Shown one piece after another: positions 42,902 through 55,167 of a stretch of 64,000 nucleotides of DNA (position 1 is its first letter; every line of letters starts with the position of its first letter). The position numbers and the translations under genes are program-made. Source of the stretch: Ampelocalamus luodianensis (taxonomy: Eukaryota > Streptophyta > Magnoliopsida > Poales > Poaceae); assembly GCA_036346255.1 (NCBI GenBank), contig CM070620.1:60126522-60190521 (forward strand). Direction: 5' to 3'. The notes below the pieces were generated by a model that saw nothing but the letters and a program-made list of their open reading frames with translations, made no database searches and was not told the origin of the DNA.

Positions 42902-45870
42902 TGTGGTATCGATTCTAGGTTTACTCGGTGAGAACTTCTTTACCCGTAGTTAGATTCGCTTTGTTTCCTATCGCATAATAAACCAAAATTGCGCATCAAA
43001 ACCGTAGTTTAATCTGTTATTTCTTGTGCGCTTAGTTAAGTTTTCATCCATTAGAGTTTTGTTTTAGTGCTGATCCTTGTGTTTCCATTGCGTAGCTTAA
43101 TCTTTATCAAAAAAATTTTTGCTGATTGAACTCCTCAATTAGCACCCAAAACCATCATCCGATCCGTCCGCAGCGCTGCCTTGCTAGCACAATCCGAGAC
43201 GGTGTTGTTTCCTTATCCGAACTCCTTGGTGGGACTAGAGTCCTAATCAACCTCTAGCTCAAACACAATCCGAGTCCAATTGCTCCATCTTGAGTTTCGC
43301 CACTACATCATAGCCACCAACCACATTTGGTGTCCTTTATATCCTTTCATCTTGAGACTAGCTATTGATATTGCACCTAGGGCTGCTCATTCAAGTTGAT
43401 TACACGCTGTCGCTTTGTGAGGGTTGCGCAGTTCCACTGGGAGCAAAGCAGAGGGAAAAGAAGGAAAAGGCAACCGCGATATAGAAAGAGCCGCGCATTA
43501 AAAAAAAAAAAAAAAACGCTAACTTTTGCATACGACTCCGATTGAGCGCTTCTTGATCCGCTGGAAAGGAAACGGAAAATAGAGCCAAAAAGAAGAAGTC
43601 CGGGAAATCTGGGTTTTACATCCGCAGAAGCCACCGTGCATACGTAGCGGAAAACTTCGACCCCAAAAAGGTCGCTTAGGGCCTCAAACGGGCCCGCAAA
43701 CCGAGAAAATTCCAGCTTCTCGATTTCGCCAAAATTGACAGAGCCCTCGCAGTGATTCTAAGGTACCCCGTGACGACGACATCCCTTTTCGAGTTGATGC
43801 GCGCATACTTTTAGCTACTACAGATCGGGTCATCTTTTAGCTTGTGTTTTTTTCAATTTTGATTGAGCAATCTTGTGCCCTAGTATATTCCTTTGCAATT
43901 GGCTAGCGCCTATCCTCGCATTTGGTGCAAAACGAGCTGGTTTCATCTCTTTTCTCGCTCGCTAGCTCACCCTTTGTTTGCATTAAGTCTCATTTATCCT
44001 TGCGTGTGCTCATACACTTCGCTTAAACTCGTTGGATCAGACATAGGCAAAATACTCTAGCTTGGATCATTACTTAGCTTTACAATACCTTGAATATCGA
44101 TTGCATAGGATATACACATACCGTCCAAGCTCCACCTACACCCGCTTGTGTACTCCCTTGCTCTTGGTTACGCTCCTACATTACCGGGTTAAGGTCGTCA
44201 CGTCACAATCTGCTGCTTTGCCGCCCTGATTCACTTTGGAACGGTAAGCTTGTCTTGTTTTCGTGATGTGAGTTGCGAGCGTAGTAGCGAGAGCTTTTGT
44301 TTTACTAACCCGTATATAACCTCGCTTCTTGTTTGTGAGTTGTTGCTATGTCGTCACGAGGAGGATCCACCTAATCCGAGGCGCCGCATACGTGGGACGA
44401 GTACACTCTGCTGCGCGAGATGCTACAAAAACAACTTCAAGATGGTGACAATGGCGTGGCGCGATGAACTCGGGAAGTTCGATCGATCAACACCCTCGGG
44501 AGGAGGTCACACAATTGCGCACGCCATCAACAATAACTTCCCGAGCTACGCGCCATGTTCGCCAACACACCCACGTGGGGTGCGCAAGCCGATGACACGA
44601 GTGTGCACGCCCTCCCGGCCGCTTTTGGTACAATGAGACCGAGGATGAGCGTGTTATTCGTGGTGGATGAGGAGCGACGACACGGCAGCGCCGCCGCATG
44701 GCGGTGCCGCCAAACGCCGGATGGCACCGCGCACACCTCAAAGCTCATGGGCGTGGCCGAGGCAACGCGCCGTGGTGGAGGCGCACCACGTGGTGTCCAC
44801 GAGGAGGTGTGCATCGTGCACCTCGTAGCATGGCGGATGAGGCCGAGCAATGGGATGACGATTTCCATCGACGACTACGATGACCGATACGCCACCATCG
44901 CAACAACGCAGCGCCGACACGACGACGCCGACGATTTTGTCGCTAAGCCCAAATTTACTCTTCCTATATTTTCGTGGTACAGATGTGGAGCAATACTCAC
45001 TTGGGAGTCAAGGTGGATAAGTTGTTTCAATGAACAACTATTCCAATGAGAAGAAGTCGTTGCTTGCTTCCAATGGCTTGGATGATTATGCTACACATTG
45101 GTGGGAGCAGTTCATTCGTAGCGCATGGAGCGCCATGAGTTGCCGACACACCGGGAGCAGATGAAGCAAAGATTTGCGGGCACGCTTTGTACTCGCCACT
45201 ACAAGCGCCACTATTTGAGAAGTTGACAGGTGCGACAAGGTATGAGGTCAATTGACGAATATCATAAGGAGATGGAAACTATCATGATACATGCGATGTC
45301 GCGAGAATGAAGAATGCATCATGGCGAGATTTCTAGCCGGCATGAATCATGCCGCTGCGCATTGTCAATCACCATCCCTATAATGATATGATTGAGTTGT
45401 CGCACCAAGCACGGAAGCCGAGCGACAAGTGATTGAAGATGCACGGTTCGCTACCCGCTCACGCCCTTCACCACCCAGACAGCCATATAACAACAACACC
45501 AAACAAGAGCACTCCACGAAGCAATTCGGCAATGCGCAGCTCCGCAAGTAAGAAGTCGAGAGTACACCAAAGACGGCAGCGCCGACCGCGCGCGCCGCCG
45601 CTAGTGCGACTCGCCTATGGGGTCAACAGACGCTCACGTGACATCATTTGCCACAAGTGCAAGGGTGTTGGCCATTTTCGAGGGATCGCCAAATGTCAAA
45701 ACTATGCTTATCACCGAGGATGGCGGTTATGTTTCAGCTAGTGATGACGAAGTCGTCGATGCGCAACCAGCCTTGCACACTGATGACATAGAACAATGTG
45801 AGTGCGATCCTGAGTTTCCTAACACTGAGCAGTATTCCATTGTTTGCACGCCCAAGGTGCTTAGTGTGAT
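42902..45870 (+). pseudogene. Y leader and gag, truncated at an inversion junction
   Basis: It matches X from 35,729 to about 38,685. The leader with its A run leads to a gag start at 44,348 and gag fragments: NNNFPSYAPCSPTH, AKPKFTLPIFS, CHKCKGVGHFRGIAKC and ASDDEVVDAQPALHTDDIE. Similarity ends at gtgtgat (45,864-45,870), where inverted Z sequence (atcccagcc) begins with a two-base overlap. Protease and pol are absent in this orientation. Confidence 0.88.
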
Positions 45871-46093
45871 CCCAGCCTTTTCCCTCTTTGCAATGTGCAT
45901 AAGGAACGGAAAAATCATGGTCATGAGCATATAAATCACGCAAACTCTCTAAACCAGGAACTTGCACTCCTATTTGAGTTAAAAGCACACTTTTCCTAGA
46001 GAGAGCATCAGCTACCACATTTTCCTTTCCTTCTTATATTTTACAATGTAAGGAAACGACTCAATGAATTCACCCATTTGGCATGTCTACGGT

Positions 46094-47480
46094 TCAGTTT
46101 GCTTGGCCCTTTAAATACTTTAATGCCTCATGATCAGAATGAATAATAAACTCTTTAGGCCATAAATAGTGTTGCCAAGTTTCTAACGCACGCACTAAAG
46201 CATAAAGCTCTTTGTCATAGACCGGATAATTCAATTGAGCACCATTCAGTTTCTCACTAAAATAAGCTACCGGTCTACCCTCTTGCATTAAAACACCGCC
46301 AATACCCAATCCACTAGCATCACACTCAATTTCAAAATTTTTAGTGAAATCAGTAAAACAAGCAACGGTGCTTGGTCAAGCGTTTCTTAAGTTCAGAAAA
46401 GCATTGTCTTGCGCTACCCACCACACAAATTCAACACCCTTTTAGTAAGTTCATTCAAAGGGGCAGCTATGGTGCTAAAATCCTTCACAAAGCGCCGATA
46501 AAACCAGCGAGACCATGAAAGCTCCTAATCGACCGACATTCACAGTGAGTTGGCCAATTTTAATCGCTTCAATTTTAGACTCATCTACTTCAACTCCCTG
46601 TGCGAAACAACATAGCCCAAAAGATGACACGATCTTTGCAAAGGTACACTTCTAAGTTACCGAATAACCTAGCCTCACGCAAAACTTGTAGAACTTGTCT
46701 AAGATGGTCTATGTGTTCAGATTGGTCATGCATCAGAATCGAATATCATCAAAGTACACAACCACAAATTTACCAATCAAATGCCTTAAAACATGATTCA
46801 TTAAGCGCATGAATGTACTAGGTGCATTAGTTAAACCAAAAGGCATGACTAACCACTCATACAACCCAAATTTTGTTTTAAATGCTGTTTTCCACTCATC
46901 CCCTTCATGCATCCTAATTTGATGGTAACCATCACAAGCAAATCTATCTTAGAGAAAATAACAGCACCACTCAATTCGTCTAGCATATCATCTAAGCGAG
47001 GTATAGGATGACGATATCGAATTGTGATATTATTAATCGCTCGACAATCTACGCACATACGCCATGAACCATCTTTCTTAGGAACTAAAATAACAGAACA
47101 GACAAGGGCTTAAGCTTTCACGCACATACCCTTTGGAGAGAAGCTCTTGTACTTGTTTCTGAATTTCCTTTGTTTCCTCGGGATTGGTGCGGTACGGTGG
47201 TCGGTTCGGCAGTGACGCTCCTGGAATCAAGTCGATCTTATGTTCTATCCCACGAATTGGTGGTAGCCCAGCTGGTACCTCGCTTGGAAAGACGTCATTG
47301 AAGTCCCGCAAAACACAAGCAACACCACTTGGAAGAGAAGACAAGTCGTTAGTCGAAAGCAAGGCGTCTTTGTACAATAGTACAAAGTGCACCAAATTGG
47401 GATCTTCGCTGAATTCTCTCATTTCGATTTGGTGGCTAACATCACTAAATTCTTCTCTCGCTCTTTGGCGCCTCAACGCA
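46094..47480 (-). pseudogene. Z reverse transcriptase and RNase H
   Basis: On the minus strand: pre-RT linker FSDVSHQIEMREFSEDPNLV and FNDVFPSEVPAGLPPIRGIE, HKIDLIPGASLPNRPPYRTN (47,078-47,476); RT start MCVDCRAINNITIRYRHPIP and RLDDMLDELSGAVIFSKIDL (46,849-47,058); a frameshifted palm with the YFDD region near 46,750; and RNase H MGIGGVLMQEGRPVAYFSEK to DHEALKYLKGQAN (46,094-46,309) in a single frame. The finger and linker parts are more complete than in X. Confidence 0.88.
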
Positions 47481-47519
47481 TCTCAATTTTCTCGCATTGA
47501 AGAATTCACAACTGCTATG

Positions 47520-49446
47520 TAAGGGGCTTCAAGATGATATCCATATTATTCCATCGAATGTGTAGCGATTTGTACGCCCATCGTGAACAGCAGAACGGTC
47601 ATATTGCCATGGCCGCCCCAAGAGCAAGTGACACACCGTCATAGGCACAACATCGCAGTCCACGATTCGGTGTACTTCCCAATAGAAAACGCCACTCGCA
47701 CCATATAGTTCACCTTCACTTCCTCTTTGTCGCTCAACCATTGCACATGATAAGGACGTGGATGCGCAAGTACTTCAAACCCAACTTATGACACATATCC
47801 TTGCTAGCCGATTATGACAACTCCCACCATCAATTATCACTTTGCACACCTTACCCTTATCAAGTTTTGCCCAAGTCTGAAATAAATTGCACCGCCGCTC
47901 TAGTGACGGTGACGGCATTACACTAAGCACCTTGGGTGTGCAAACAATAGAATACCGCCGGTGTTAGGGAACTCAGATCACACTCACATTGCTCTATGTC
48001 ATCGCAGTGCAAGACTGGGTGTGCATCAAAGCGACTCATCATCACTAGTCAAACATAACCGCCATCCTCTGTGATAAGCATAGTTCTGACATTGGGGCAG
48101 TCCCTCTGAAAATGGCCAACACCCTTGCACTTGTGGCAAATAATGTCACGTGAACGGCCTGTTGACCCCATAGACGAGGTCGCACTAGCAGCAGGCGCCG
48201 CAGGTCGACGCACCGGTGGTGGTGTACTCTCCAACTTCTTACTTGCGGAACTGCGCATTGCCGAATTGTTTCCGGCCGGAGTGGTCCTGTTTGGTCGTTG
48301 TTGTTATATGGCTGTCCGGATGGCCAAGAACGTGAACGGCAGCAAATCGTGCGTCTTCAATCACTTGTCGCCGGCCGGCGTGCTTGATGCAACAACTCAA
48401 TCATATCATTATAGGGATGGTGATTGACAATGCGCTGACAAAGATGATTCATGCCACTAGAAATCTCGCCATGGTGCGTTTCTTCATTCTCATGGACATC
48501 GCATGTATCATGATAGTTTCCATCTCCTTATGATATTCATCAATTGACCTCATACCTTGTCGCACCTCACAACTTCTCAAATAGTGAGCGCTTGTAGTGG
48601 CGAGGTACAAAGCGTGCCCGCAAATGTCGCTTCATCCGCTCCCGGTGATAATCGGCAACTCATGGCGCTCCATGCGCTATTTAATGAATCGCTCCCACCA
48701 ATGTGTAGCATAATCATCCAAGCCATTGGAAGCAAGCAACGACTTCTTCTCATTGGAATAGTTGTTCATTCAAACAACTTATCCACCTTCAGCTCCCAAG
48801 TGAGGTATTGCTCCACATCCGTACTCACCCGAAAATATAGGAAGAGTAAATTTGGGCTTAGCGACAAAATCGTCGGCGTCGCCGTGTCGACGCCGCACGT
48901 TGTTGCGATGGTGGCGCTGTCGGTCATCGTAGTCGCCGACGGAAATCTTCGTCCCATTGCTCGCCTCATCGCCATGCTACGAGGTGCACGATGCACACCT
49001 CCTCCTTGGACACCCCGTGGTGCGACTCCACCGCCGCCGCTGCCTCGCCACGCCCAAGTGCTCGAGGCGTGCCGCGCCGCCATCCCGACGCCGCGGCACC
49101 GCCATGCGACGCGCCGCCGTATCGCCGCTCCTCATCCACACGAATAGCACGCTCATCCTCGGCCTCATTGCAAAACGGCCGAGGGCGTGCACACTCGTGT
49201 CATCACTTGCGCACCCACGAGATTCTGTTGAGCTAACATGGCGCGTAGCTCCGTGAAGTTATTATTGATGGTCAGACGCAATTGTGTGACCTCCTCCCGA
49301 GGGTGTTCACCCATCAACTTCCCGAGTTCATCGCAGACGCCATTGTCACCATCGTGAAGTTGTTTTTGTAGCATCTCGCGCAACCGAGTGTACTGGCCCA
49401 CGTAACCGGTGCCTCCGGATTAGGTGGATCCTCCTCGTGACGACAT
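47520..49446 (-). pseudogene. Z gag and protease
   Basis: On the minus strand, gag fragments include LREMLQKQLHDGDNGVCDEL, NNNFTELRAMLAQQN and DVEQYLTWELKVDKLFE. The zinc knuckle CHKCKGVGHFQRDC is complete (48,049-48,258) and followed by RTMLITEDGGYV. The protease end has VCHLLLGRPWQYDRS (47,529-47,741). The knuckle is intact here while X and Y are altered at the same two places. Confidence 0.85.
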
Positions 49447-50900
49447 AGCAACAACTCACAAACAAGAAACGAGGTTATATCGGGTTAGTAAAACAAAAGC
49501 TCTCGCTATTACGCCGCAACTCACATCCCGAAAACAAGACAAACTTACCGCTCCAAAGTGAATCAAGGACGGCAAAACGACAGCCAGACAATGAGCGACC
49601 TTAACCCGTGAATGTAGGAGCGTAACCAAGAGCAAGGGAGTACACAAACGGGTGTAGGTGGAGCTTGGGACAGTATGTGTATATCCTATGCAATCTGATA
49701 TTCAAGGTATTGTAAAGCTAAGTAATGATCCAAGCTAGAGTATTTTGCCTATGTGCTGATCCAACAGTTTTAAGCGAAGTGTATGAACGCACACGCAAAG
49801 ATAAATGAGACTTAATGCAAACAAAGGATCGAGCTAGCGAGCGTAAAAGAGATGAAACCAGCTCGTTTTGCACCAAGTACGGGATAGACGCTAGCCAATT
49901 GCAAAGGAATATACTAGGGCACAAGATTGCTTAATCAAAATTGAAAACACAAGCTAAAAAAAAAAAAAAATGACCCTGCATCAGTAGTAGCTAAAAGTAT
50001 GCGCGATCAACTCGAAAAGGGATGTCATCGCCACAGGTACCTTAGAATCACCGCAGAGGGCTCTCACATTTTGAGCGAAATCGAGAAACCGAATTTTTCT
50101 CGCTTATGCCCGTTTTGAGGCCCTAAACGACCTTTTTGGGGTCGAAGTTTTCCGCACACGTATGCCCGTGGCTTACGCGATGTAAAACCCCGATTTCCAG
50201 ACTTCTTCTTTTTGGCTCTATTTTCCCGCTTCCTTTCCAACGGATCAAGAAACGCCCAACGGAGGTCGTATGCAAAAGTTTTTTTTTTTTTTTTTTTTTA
50301 TGCGCGCTCTTTCTATATGCGGTTGCCTTTTCCTTCTTTTCCTCTCGCTTTGCTCCCGTGGAATCTGCGCAACCTCACAAAACAAAGAACGTGTAATCAA
50401 CTTGAATGAGCAGCCCTAGGTGCAATATCAATAGCTAGTCTCAAGATGAAAGGATATAAAGGACACCAAATGTGGTTCGCCGCTATGATGTAGTGGCCGA
50501 AACTCAAGATGGAGCAATTGGACTCGGATTGTGTTTGAGCTAGAGGTTGATTAGGACTCTAGTCCTACCAAGGAGTTCTGATAGGGAAACAACACTGTCT
50601 CGGACAGTCTTTGGCAAGACAAACGCACTGACGATCTGATGATAGTTTTTGGGTGCTAATTGAGGGAGTTCAATCAGCAAAATTTTTTTTTGATAAAGAT
50701 TAAGCTACGCAATGGAAACACAAGGATCAGCACTAAAACAAAACTCTAATGGATGAAAACTTAACTAAACGCACAAGAAATAACAGATTAAACTACGGTT
50801 TTGGTACTGCAATTTTTGGTTTATTGTACGATAGGAAAGAAAACGAATCTAACTACGGGTAAAGAAGTTCTCACCGAGTAAACCTAGAATCGATACCACA
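49447..50900 (-). other. Z leader, no gene seen
   Basis: The inverted equivalent of the X leader, with a T run at 50,279-50,299. Priming site on the minus strand at 50,898. Frames crossing it are chance. Confidence 0.7.
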
Positions 50901-51926
50901 TGATACGGGAGGCCCGATCTTCTCTCGGAGAAACCGTGGATAGTTGATGGCAGACGATGTCGCTAGCTGAACACTCGCGCCAATGCACGAACCTCAACTC
51001 TTCGGAATACGCCCACAATACACACGGGTAGTTGTTCGTCGCGAGACCACGAACGATTTAACGCCAAGTCCCCAATTCCCAATGGAACGACGGCTTGACC
51101 TTGGATTGCAGAACAAAACAAATGGATCGCCTAATTCTCTCTCAAAGTCCTCGCATGAACTCTGGTGTCGAAAGAACAAGCAATAGCTATGTTTCAATCT
51201 TATGCATAAACTGGTCTAATGGATACAAGGGAGGGGCAAGGGTATTTAAGGCGCCTCCACGACTCACGCACGCCTAGGGCGCCACACATGCCGAATCAAA
51301 CTCTAACTCGGCTAAGACCTAAAACACACAAAAGGAAAACCTAACTTAAGTCCGTCACATTGTTTCGGCCATAGCGGCGCGACCGTAAGTCTTCTGAAGC
51401 TGGGGCCAAAACCATTGTGTGGGCCTTGAATAAGCTTTCAAACAAGTCCAAGAACACCCCAATCGGACTCGTATGCAAAAGTTATGGCCTTTTATTACAG
51501 CCCTGTTGGGCTGTCCTGAACCGAATCCGAATTGAATTCTGAGTTGATTCCGAGATGAATTTCGGTTGCACTTGTGGAAGATCCGAATTGGGCTTGAATT
51601 CTGGGCTTTTCTCCCTTGGTTGACCCACGTGAGCTTCTCCTCCATTGCTTTGACTCGCCTCCTCTTGGTTCCAAAGGCTTCACAATGTTGAAACCTGAGA
51701 ATGCACAAAACATTTGCATGAGGTAATACCCAATTCTCATCAATGACAATAGAAGATTCATTAAGAAACAAAAGCACTGTTGATTTAGAAGTTTAGCTCT
51801 TGCTCGCCGGTGGACCAATATGCACTTCTGTACTTGAATTATTTGAAGGCCACGTATGGCGCCCACCTCAGTATGTGTATGACCACCAATAGGGAAAGAT
51901 GTATAAGTGTTAGGGATGCCTCATCA
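50901..51926 (-). repeat. Z LTR
   Basis: An inverted LTR of 1,026 bp. Its TGATGAGG end reads tgcctcatca on the plus strand, ending at 51,926. Confidence 0.9.
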
Positions 51927-52511
51927 TCTTAAGTCCGTCACATTGTTTCGGCCATAGCGGCGCGACCGTAAGTCTTCTGAAGCTGGGGCCAAAACCATTG
52001 TGTGGGCCTTGGAATAAGCTTTCAAACAAGTCCAAGAACACCCCAATCGGACTCGTATGCAAAAGTTATGGCCTTTTATTACAGCCCTGTTGGGCTGTCC
52101 TGAACCGAATCCGAATTGAATTCTGAGTTGATTCCGAGATGAATTTCAGTTGCACTTGTGGAAGATCCGAATTGGGCTTGAATTCTGGGCTTTTCTCCTT
52201 GGTTGACCCACGTGAGCTTCTCCTCCATTGCTTTGACTCGCCTCCTCTTGGTTCCAAAGGCTTCACAATGTTGAAACCTGAGAATGCACAAAACATTTGC
52301 ATGAGGTAATACCCAATTCTCATCAATGACAATAGAAGATTCATTAAGAAACAAAAGCACCTGTTGATTTAGAAGTTTAGCTCTTGCTCTCGTCAGTGGA
52401 CCAATATGCACTTCTGTACTTGACTTATTTGTAGCGTCACGTATGGCGTCCACCTCAGTATGTGTATGACCACCAATAGGGAAAGATGTATAAGTGTTAG
52501 GGATGCCCTCA
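51927..52511 (-). repeat. Partial LTR, minus strand, next to Z
   Basis: It begins tcttaagtccgtcacattg, inside the LTR, and runs to the LTR start at 52,511 (gccctcatca). A 161-codon minus-strand frame (52,079-52,564) shows the polyprotein tail encoded in this LTR, including GPLTRARAKLLNQQVLLFLN. Confidence 0.88.
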
Positions 52512-52652
52512 TCAACTACCCGGTGTGTTTTGGGCGTATTCCGAAGAGTTGAGGGTTCGTGCATTGGCGCGAGTGTTCAACTAGCGACATCGTCTACTTC
52601 GCATCAACTATCCACGGTTTCTCACTGAGAAGATCGGGCCTCCCCCGTATCA
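52512..52652 (+). repeat. LTR end, plus strand, closing the complex
   Basis: It starts actacccggtgtg, equivalent to about 35,593 in the X LTR, and ends gtatca. tttcc and H follow. It is the right outer end of the original X insertion. Confidence 0.88.
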
Positions 52653-54130
52653 TTTCCCTACTTGATTCGCTACTAGTTGAGAATCGCCTTTTACTAGCAA
52701 TCTGCAAATCCCGAGCGAACGAGCTGCCCGAAGTTCGGCCAGTAAACCTTCATATTCTGCCACATTGTTAGTAGTAGGAAAGTTAAACTGAATGGCGTAC
52801 TTTATTTGTTCACCAGTAGGGGAAATCAAGACGACCCCAGCCCCCGAGCCATGCAACATCAAGGAACCATCGGTACATTGTCCACTCGCCGTGGTGCTCG
52901 CATCGCCCTTGGGTGGGTTCGGGTTTGTCCATTCGCAATGAATTTCGCTATTGCTCGGGACTTGATTGTTGCTCGTGGGACAAAATGGAGATCGAACGCC
53001 CAAGCTCAACCGCCCATTTTGATATTCGTCCCGATGACTCCTGTTTCCAGACTTGACCAAGGGGATATCCAGAGGTACGACCACTTTGTGGGCCGAAAAT
53101 AATGCCTTAGTTTCCTTGAAGCCATAAGGAGACCATAGAGCAATTTTTGTACTGCGGATACCTTTCTTTGGTCCATGTAAGACTTCACTTACGTAATATA
53201 TTGGTCGTTGAACATTGTCTCGTTCTACGACCAAGACACCACTAACCGCTTGTGGCGTTGCACCACGTAAATTAGTAATGTTTCTCCCAATCTTGGAGAA
53301 ACTAAGATTGGGGGACTCGTAAGGTACCATTTTAATTCTTCAAAGGCGCTGCTTGCTTCTTTAGTCCATTCGAAACTCCCATGTTTCCGGAGAAGCTTAA
53401 AGAAAGGTAGTCCTTTTTCGCCTAACCGTGCTATGAAACGACTTAACGCTGCCATACAACCGGTTAACTGATTTCTTCTTTGTGGTTGGATCGCGATTCG
53501 ATCGATGGCGGCGATTTTCGTTGGATTTGCTTCAATGCCTCTAGCTGAAACTAGGAACCCAAGAAGCTTTCCCGACGAAACTCCGAACACACATTTCTCT
53601 GGATTTAACTTAAGGTTATGACGTCTTAAGTTATTGAAAGTCTCTTGCAGGTCTAGAATATGATCCCCGCGTTGACGCTTTTAACGACTGATCATCAACG
53701 AGGCTTCAAGATTCGACCCACCGAGGGCTAAAGGTCCATTGCATCAACCTTTGGAATGTTGCACCAAAGATTCTTGAGACCAAATGGCATTTTACATAAC
53801 AAGAAGTACCATATGGGGTGATAAAGGAAGTTTTCTTCATCTTGTTTACTCATATTGATCTGGTGGTACCCTGAATAAGCATCCAAAAACTTAACAACTC
53901 ACACCCGTAAGTAGAGTCTACAAGTTGATCAATGCGAGGAAGGGAAAGTCATCCTTCTGACAAGCTTTATTAAGATCTGTAAAGTCAATACACATTCGCC
54001 ATTTCCGCTGGCTTTTCTAACCATTACAGATTGGTGAGCCACTCGGGTGGTCGACTCACGAATGAACCCACTTTGAGAAGCTTGTTGATCTCGATCGATT
54101 GCTTCTTTTCGATCAAAGTAAATGCCGTAG
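52653..54130 (-). pseudogene. H reverse transcriptase/RNase H, broken, right copy
   Basis: On the minus strand, early RT near 53,930-54,100 has IEKKQSI and PEWLTN-like sequence. The RT end at 53,225-53,590 reads MFGVSSGKLLGFLVSARGIE, ANPTKIAAIDRI and TKEASSAFEELKWYLTSPP. RNase H at 52,650-53,330 has MLHGSGAGVVLISPTGEQIK and FNFPTTNNVAEYEGLLAELR. The motif set is that of Tat-lineage pol. It is cut at the X/Y/Z insertion and continues at 34,690. Confidence 0.88.
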
Positions 54131-54501
54131 CTTCGCTGAACAGCTTTTTGTTAGGTCAGAGCTAGCCTATGCTCGATCACCTCGGGACTCGGGCATGTCG
54201 GACGCCGCCATGCGAATACGCCCCGATTAGCTCTGAGGAAGGAGATGAGCGACTCTTCCTATTTAGGTCGAGTCTGTCCGACCAGATCTTGGCACCCTCT
54301 TGAGAAGCGCTTCCATCGAGTTGTACCTTTTTCAACTGGTGGAAGGTTTTGGTGTCATCTTCGCCTTGAACTTTTGACCGCATGTTAATCGGTGTTAGTT
54401 TTCGGTCGAAGTTCATCGACCAGCTCTAAACACTTCCGATCGCATGCGTAGGCTATCTTCGATCACCTCGGACCGTGATTACACCTTTCGTCCCGGCATT
54501 T

Positions 54502-55167
54502 TCAAACTCGATAACCGTAATGCGTGGCTATCAGGAACTTTGCTAAAGCCGGACTACCGAGAATTGCATTGTATGCAGTCTCGAAGTTCACCACATCGAA
54601 TGAAACTTTTTCTGTTCGGAAGTTGTCGGGTTTTCCGAACGTAACTAGTAGGGACAAGTGTCCTATTGGTTTAGCAAGAGACCTGTGCACTATGCCGTGA
54701 AAGGCATATTTCACCGGTTTTACCTTGGATTTGGGAATCTGCATATCTTCTAAAGCACTTGCAAATAGAATATTCAAAGAACTACCCCCATCTATCAAAA
54801 CCCGATTAACCTTGCAGTTATTAATAGTAGGCTCAACGACAATACCTGGTCGAGTTGAAGGAATAGGGCAGTCTTCTTTGCTGAAGGAGATTATTGTCTC
54901 CGACCACCTTGAAGGTTTAACGGCGATCGAAGGTTCGGTAAGGTTGACCTCTCGCTCCATGGCTTTCAGGTGACGTCTGGACTCGTACGAAGAAGACCCA
55001 CCGAAGATCACATCAACGGTGTGCTGAGGTTCTTGGTACTCCATCTCTTCTTCACCATCTTTGTCCTTCTTGAAGCTTGTTTCCCCGAGCTCTTGAATCG
55101 ACGGGAGTGGTCCTTTACCTGCATAATAATCTTCCAGCTTCTTTTGCCAAGCGCGACAATTGCGCAA
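54502..55167 (-). pseudogene. H gag end and protease, 222-codon frame
   Basis: The minus-strand frame starts inside the zinc knuckle region (RNCRAWQKKLEDYYAGKG) and reads through an acidic linker (KKDKDGEEEMEYQEPQ) into an aspartic protease: VNRVLIDGGSSLNILFASAL carries the active-site Asp, and YNAILGSPALAKF is the conserved second block. In an overlapping frame just upstream CPLHQQAGHDLRNC forms the CHHC-type knuckle usual in this lineage. The left copy (2,400-3,100) is broken at several places. Best-preserved H frame. Confidence 0.82.

Larger units (their letters stand above)
45869..51926 (-). mobile_element. Z, inverted copy lacking integrase and 3' LTR
   Basis: Read on the minus strand, Z has an LTR (51,926-50,901), a priming site, a leader with an A run, gag (start about 49,446), zinc knuckle, protease, reverse transcriptase and RNase H, ending just after the RNase H region at a point equivalent to X 40,716. 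It therefore lacks integrase and its second LTR. Its reading frames are better preserved than those of X and Y. Confidence 0.9.
34696..52652. mobile_element. X/Y/Z complex nested in H
   Basis: An 18-kb block of one Gypsy family. X (34,696-42,901) is plus-strand and complete in layout. Y (41,867-45,870) starts with the LTR that is also the X 3' LTR and continues through leader, gag and the start of protease. Z (45,869-51,926) is inverted and runs from RNase H back to its LTR. Then come an LTR piece on the minus strand (51,927-52,511) and an LTR end on the plus strand (52,512-52,652). One target duplication flanks the whole, so a single original insertion was later rearranged. Confidence 0.88.

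Noticed and set aside
48557..49147. A 196-codon plus-strand frame
   Set aside because: It is the antisense shadow of Z gag, which has recognised motifs on the minus strand.
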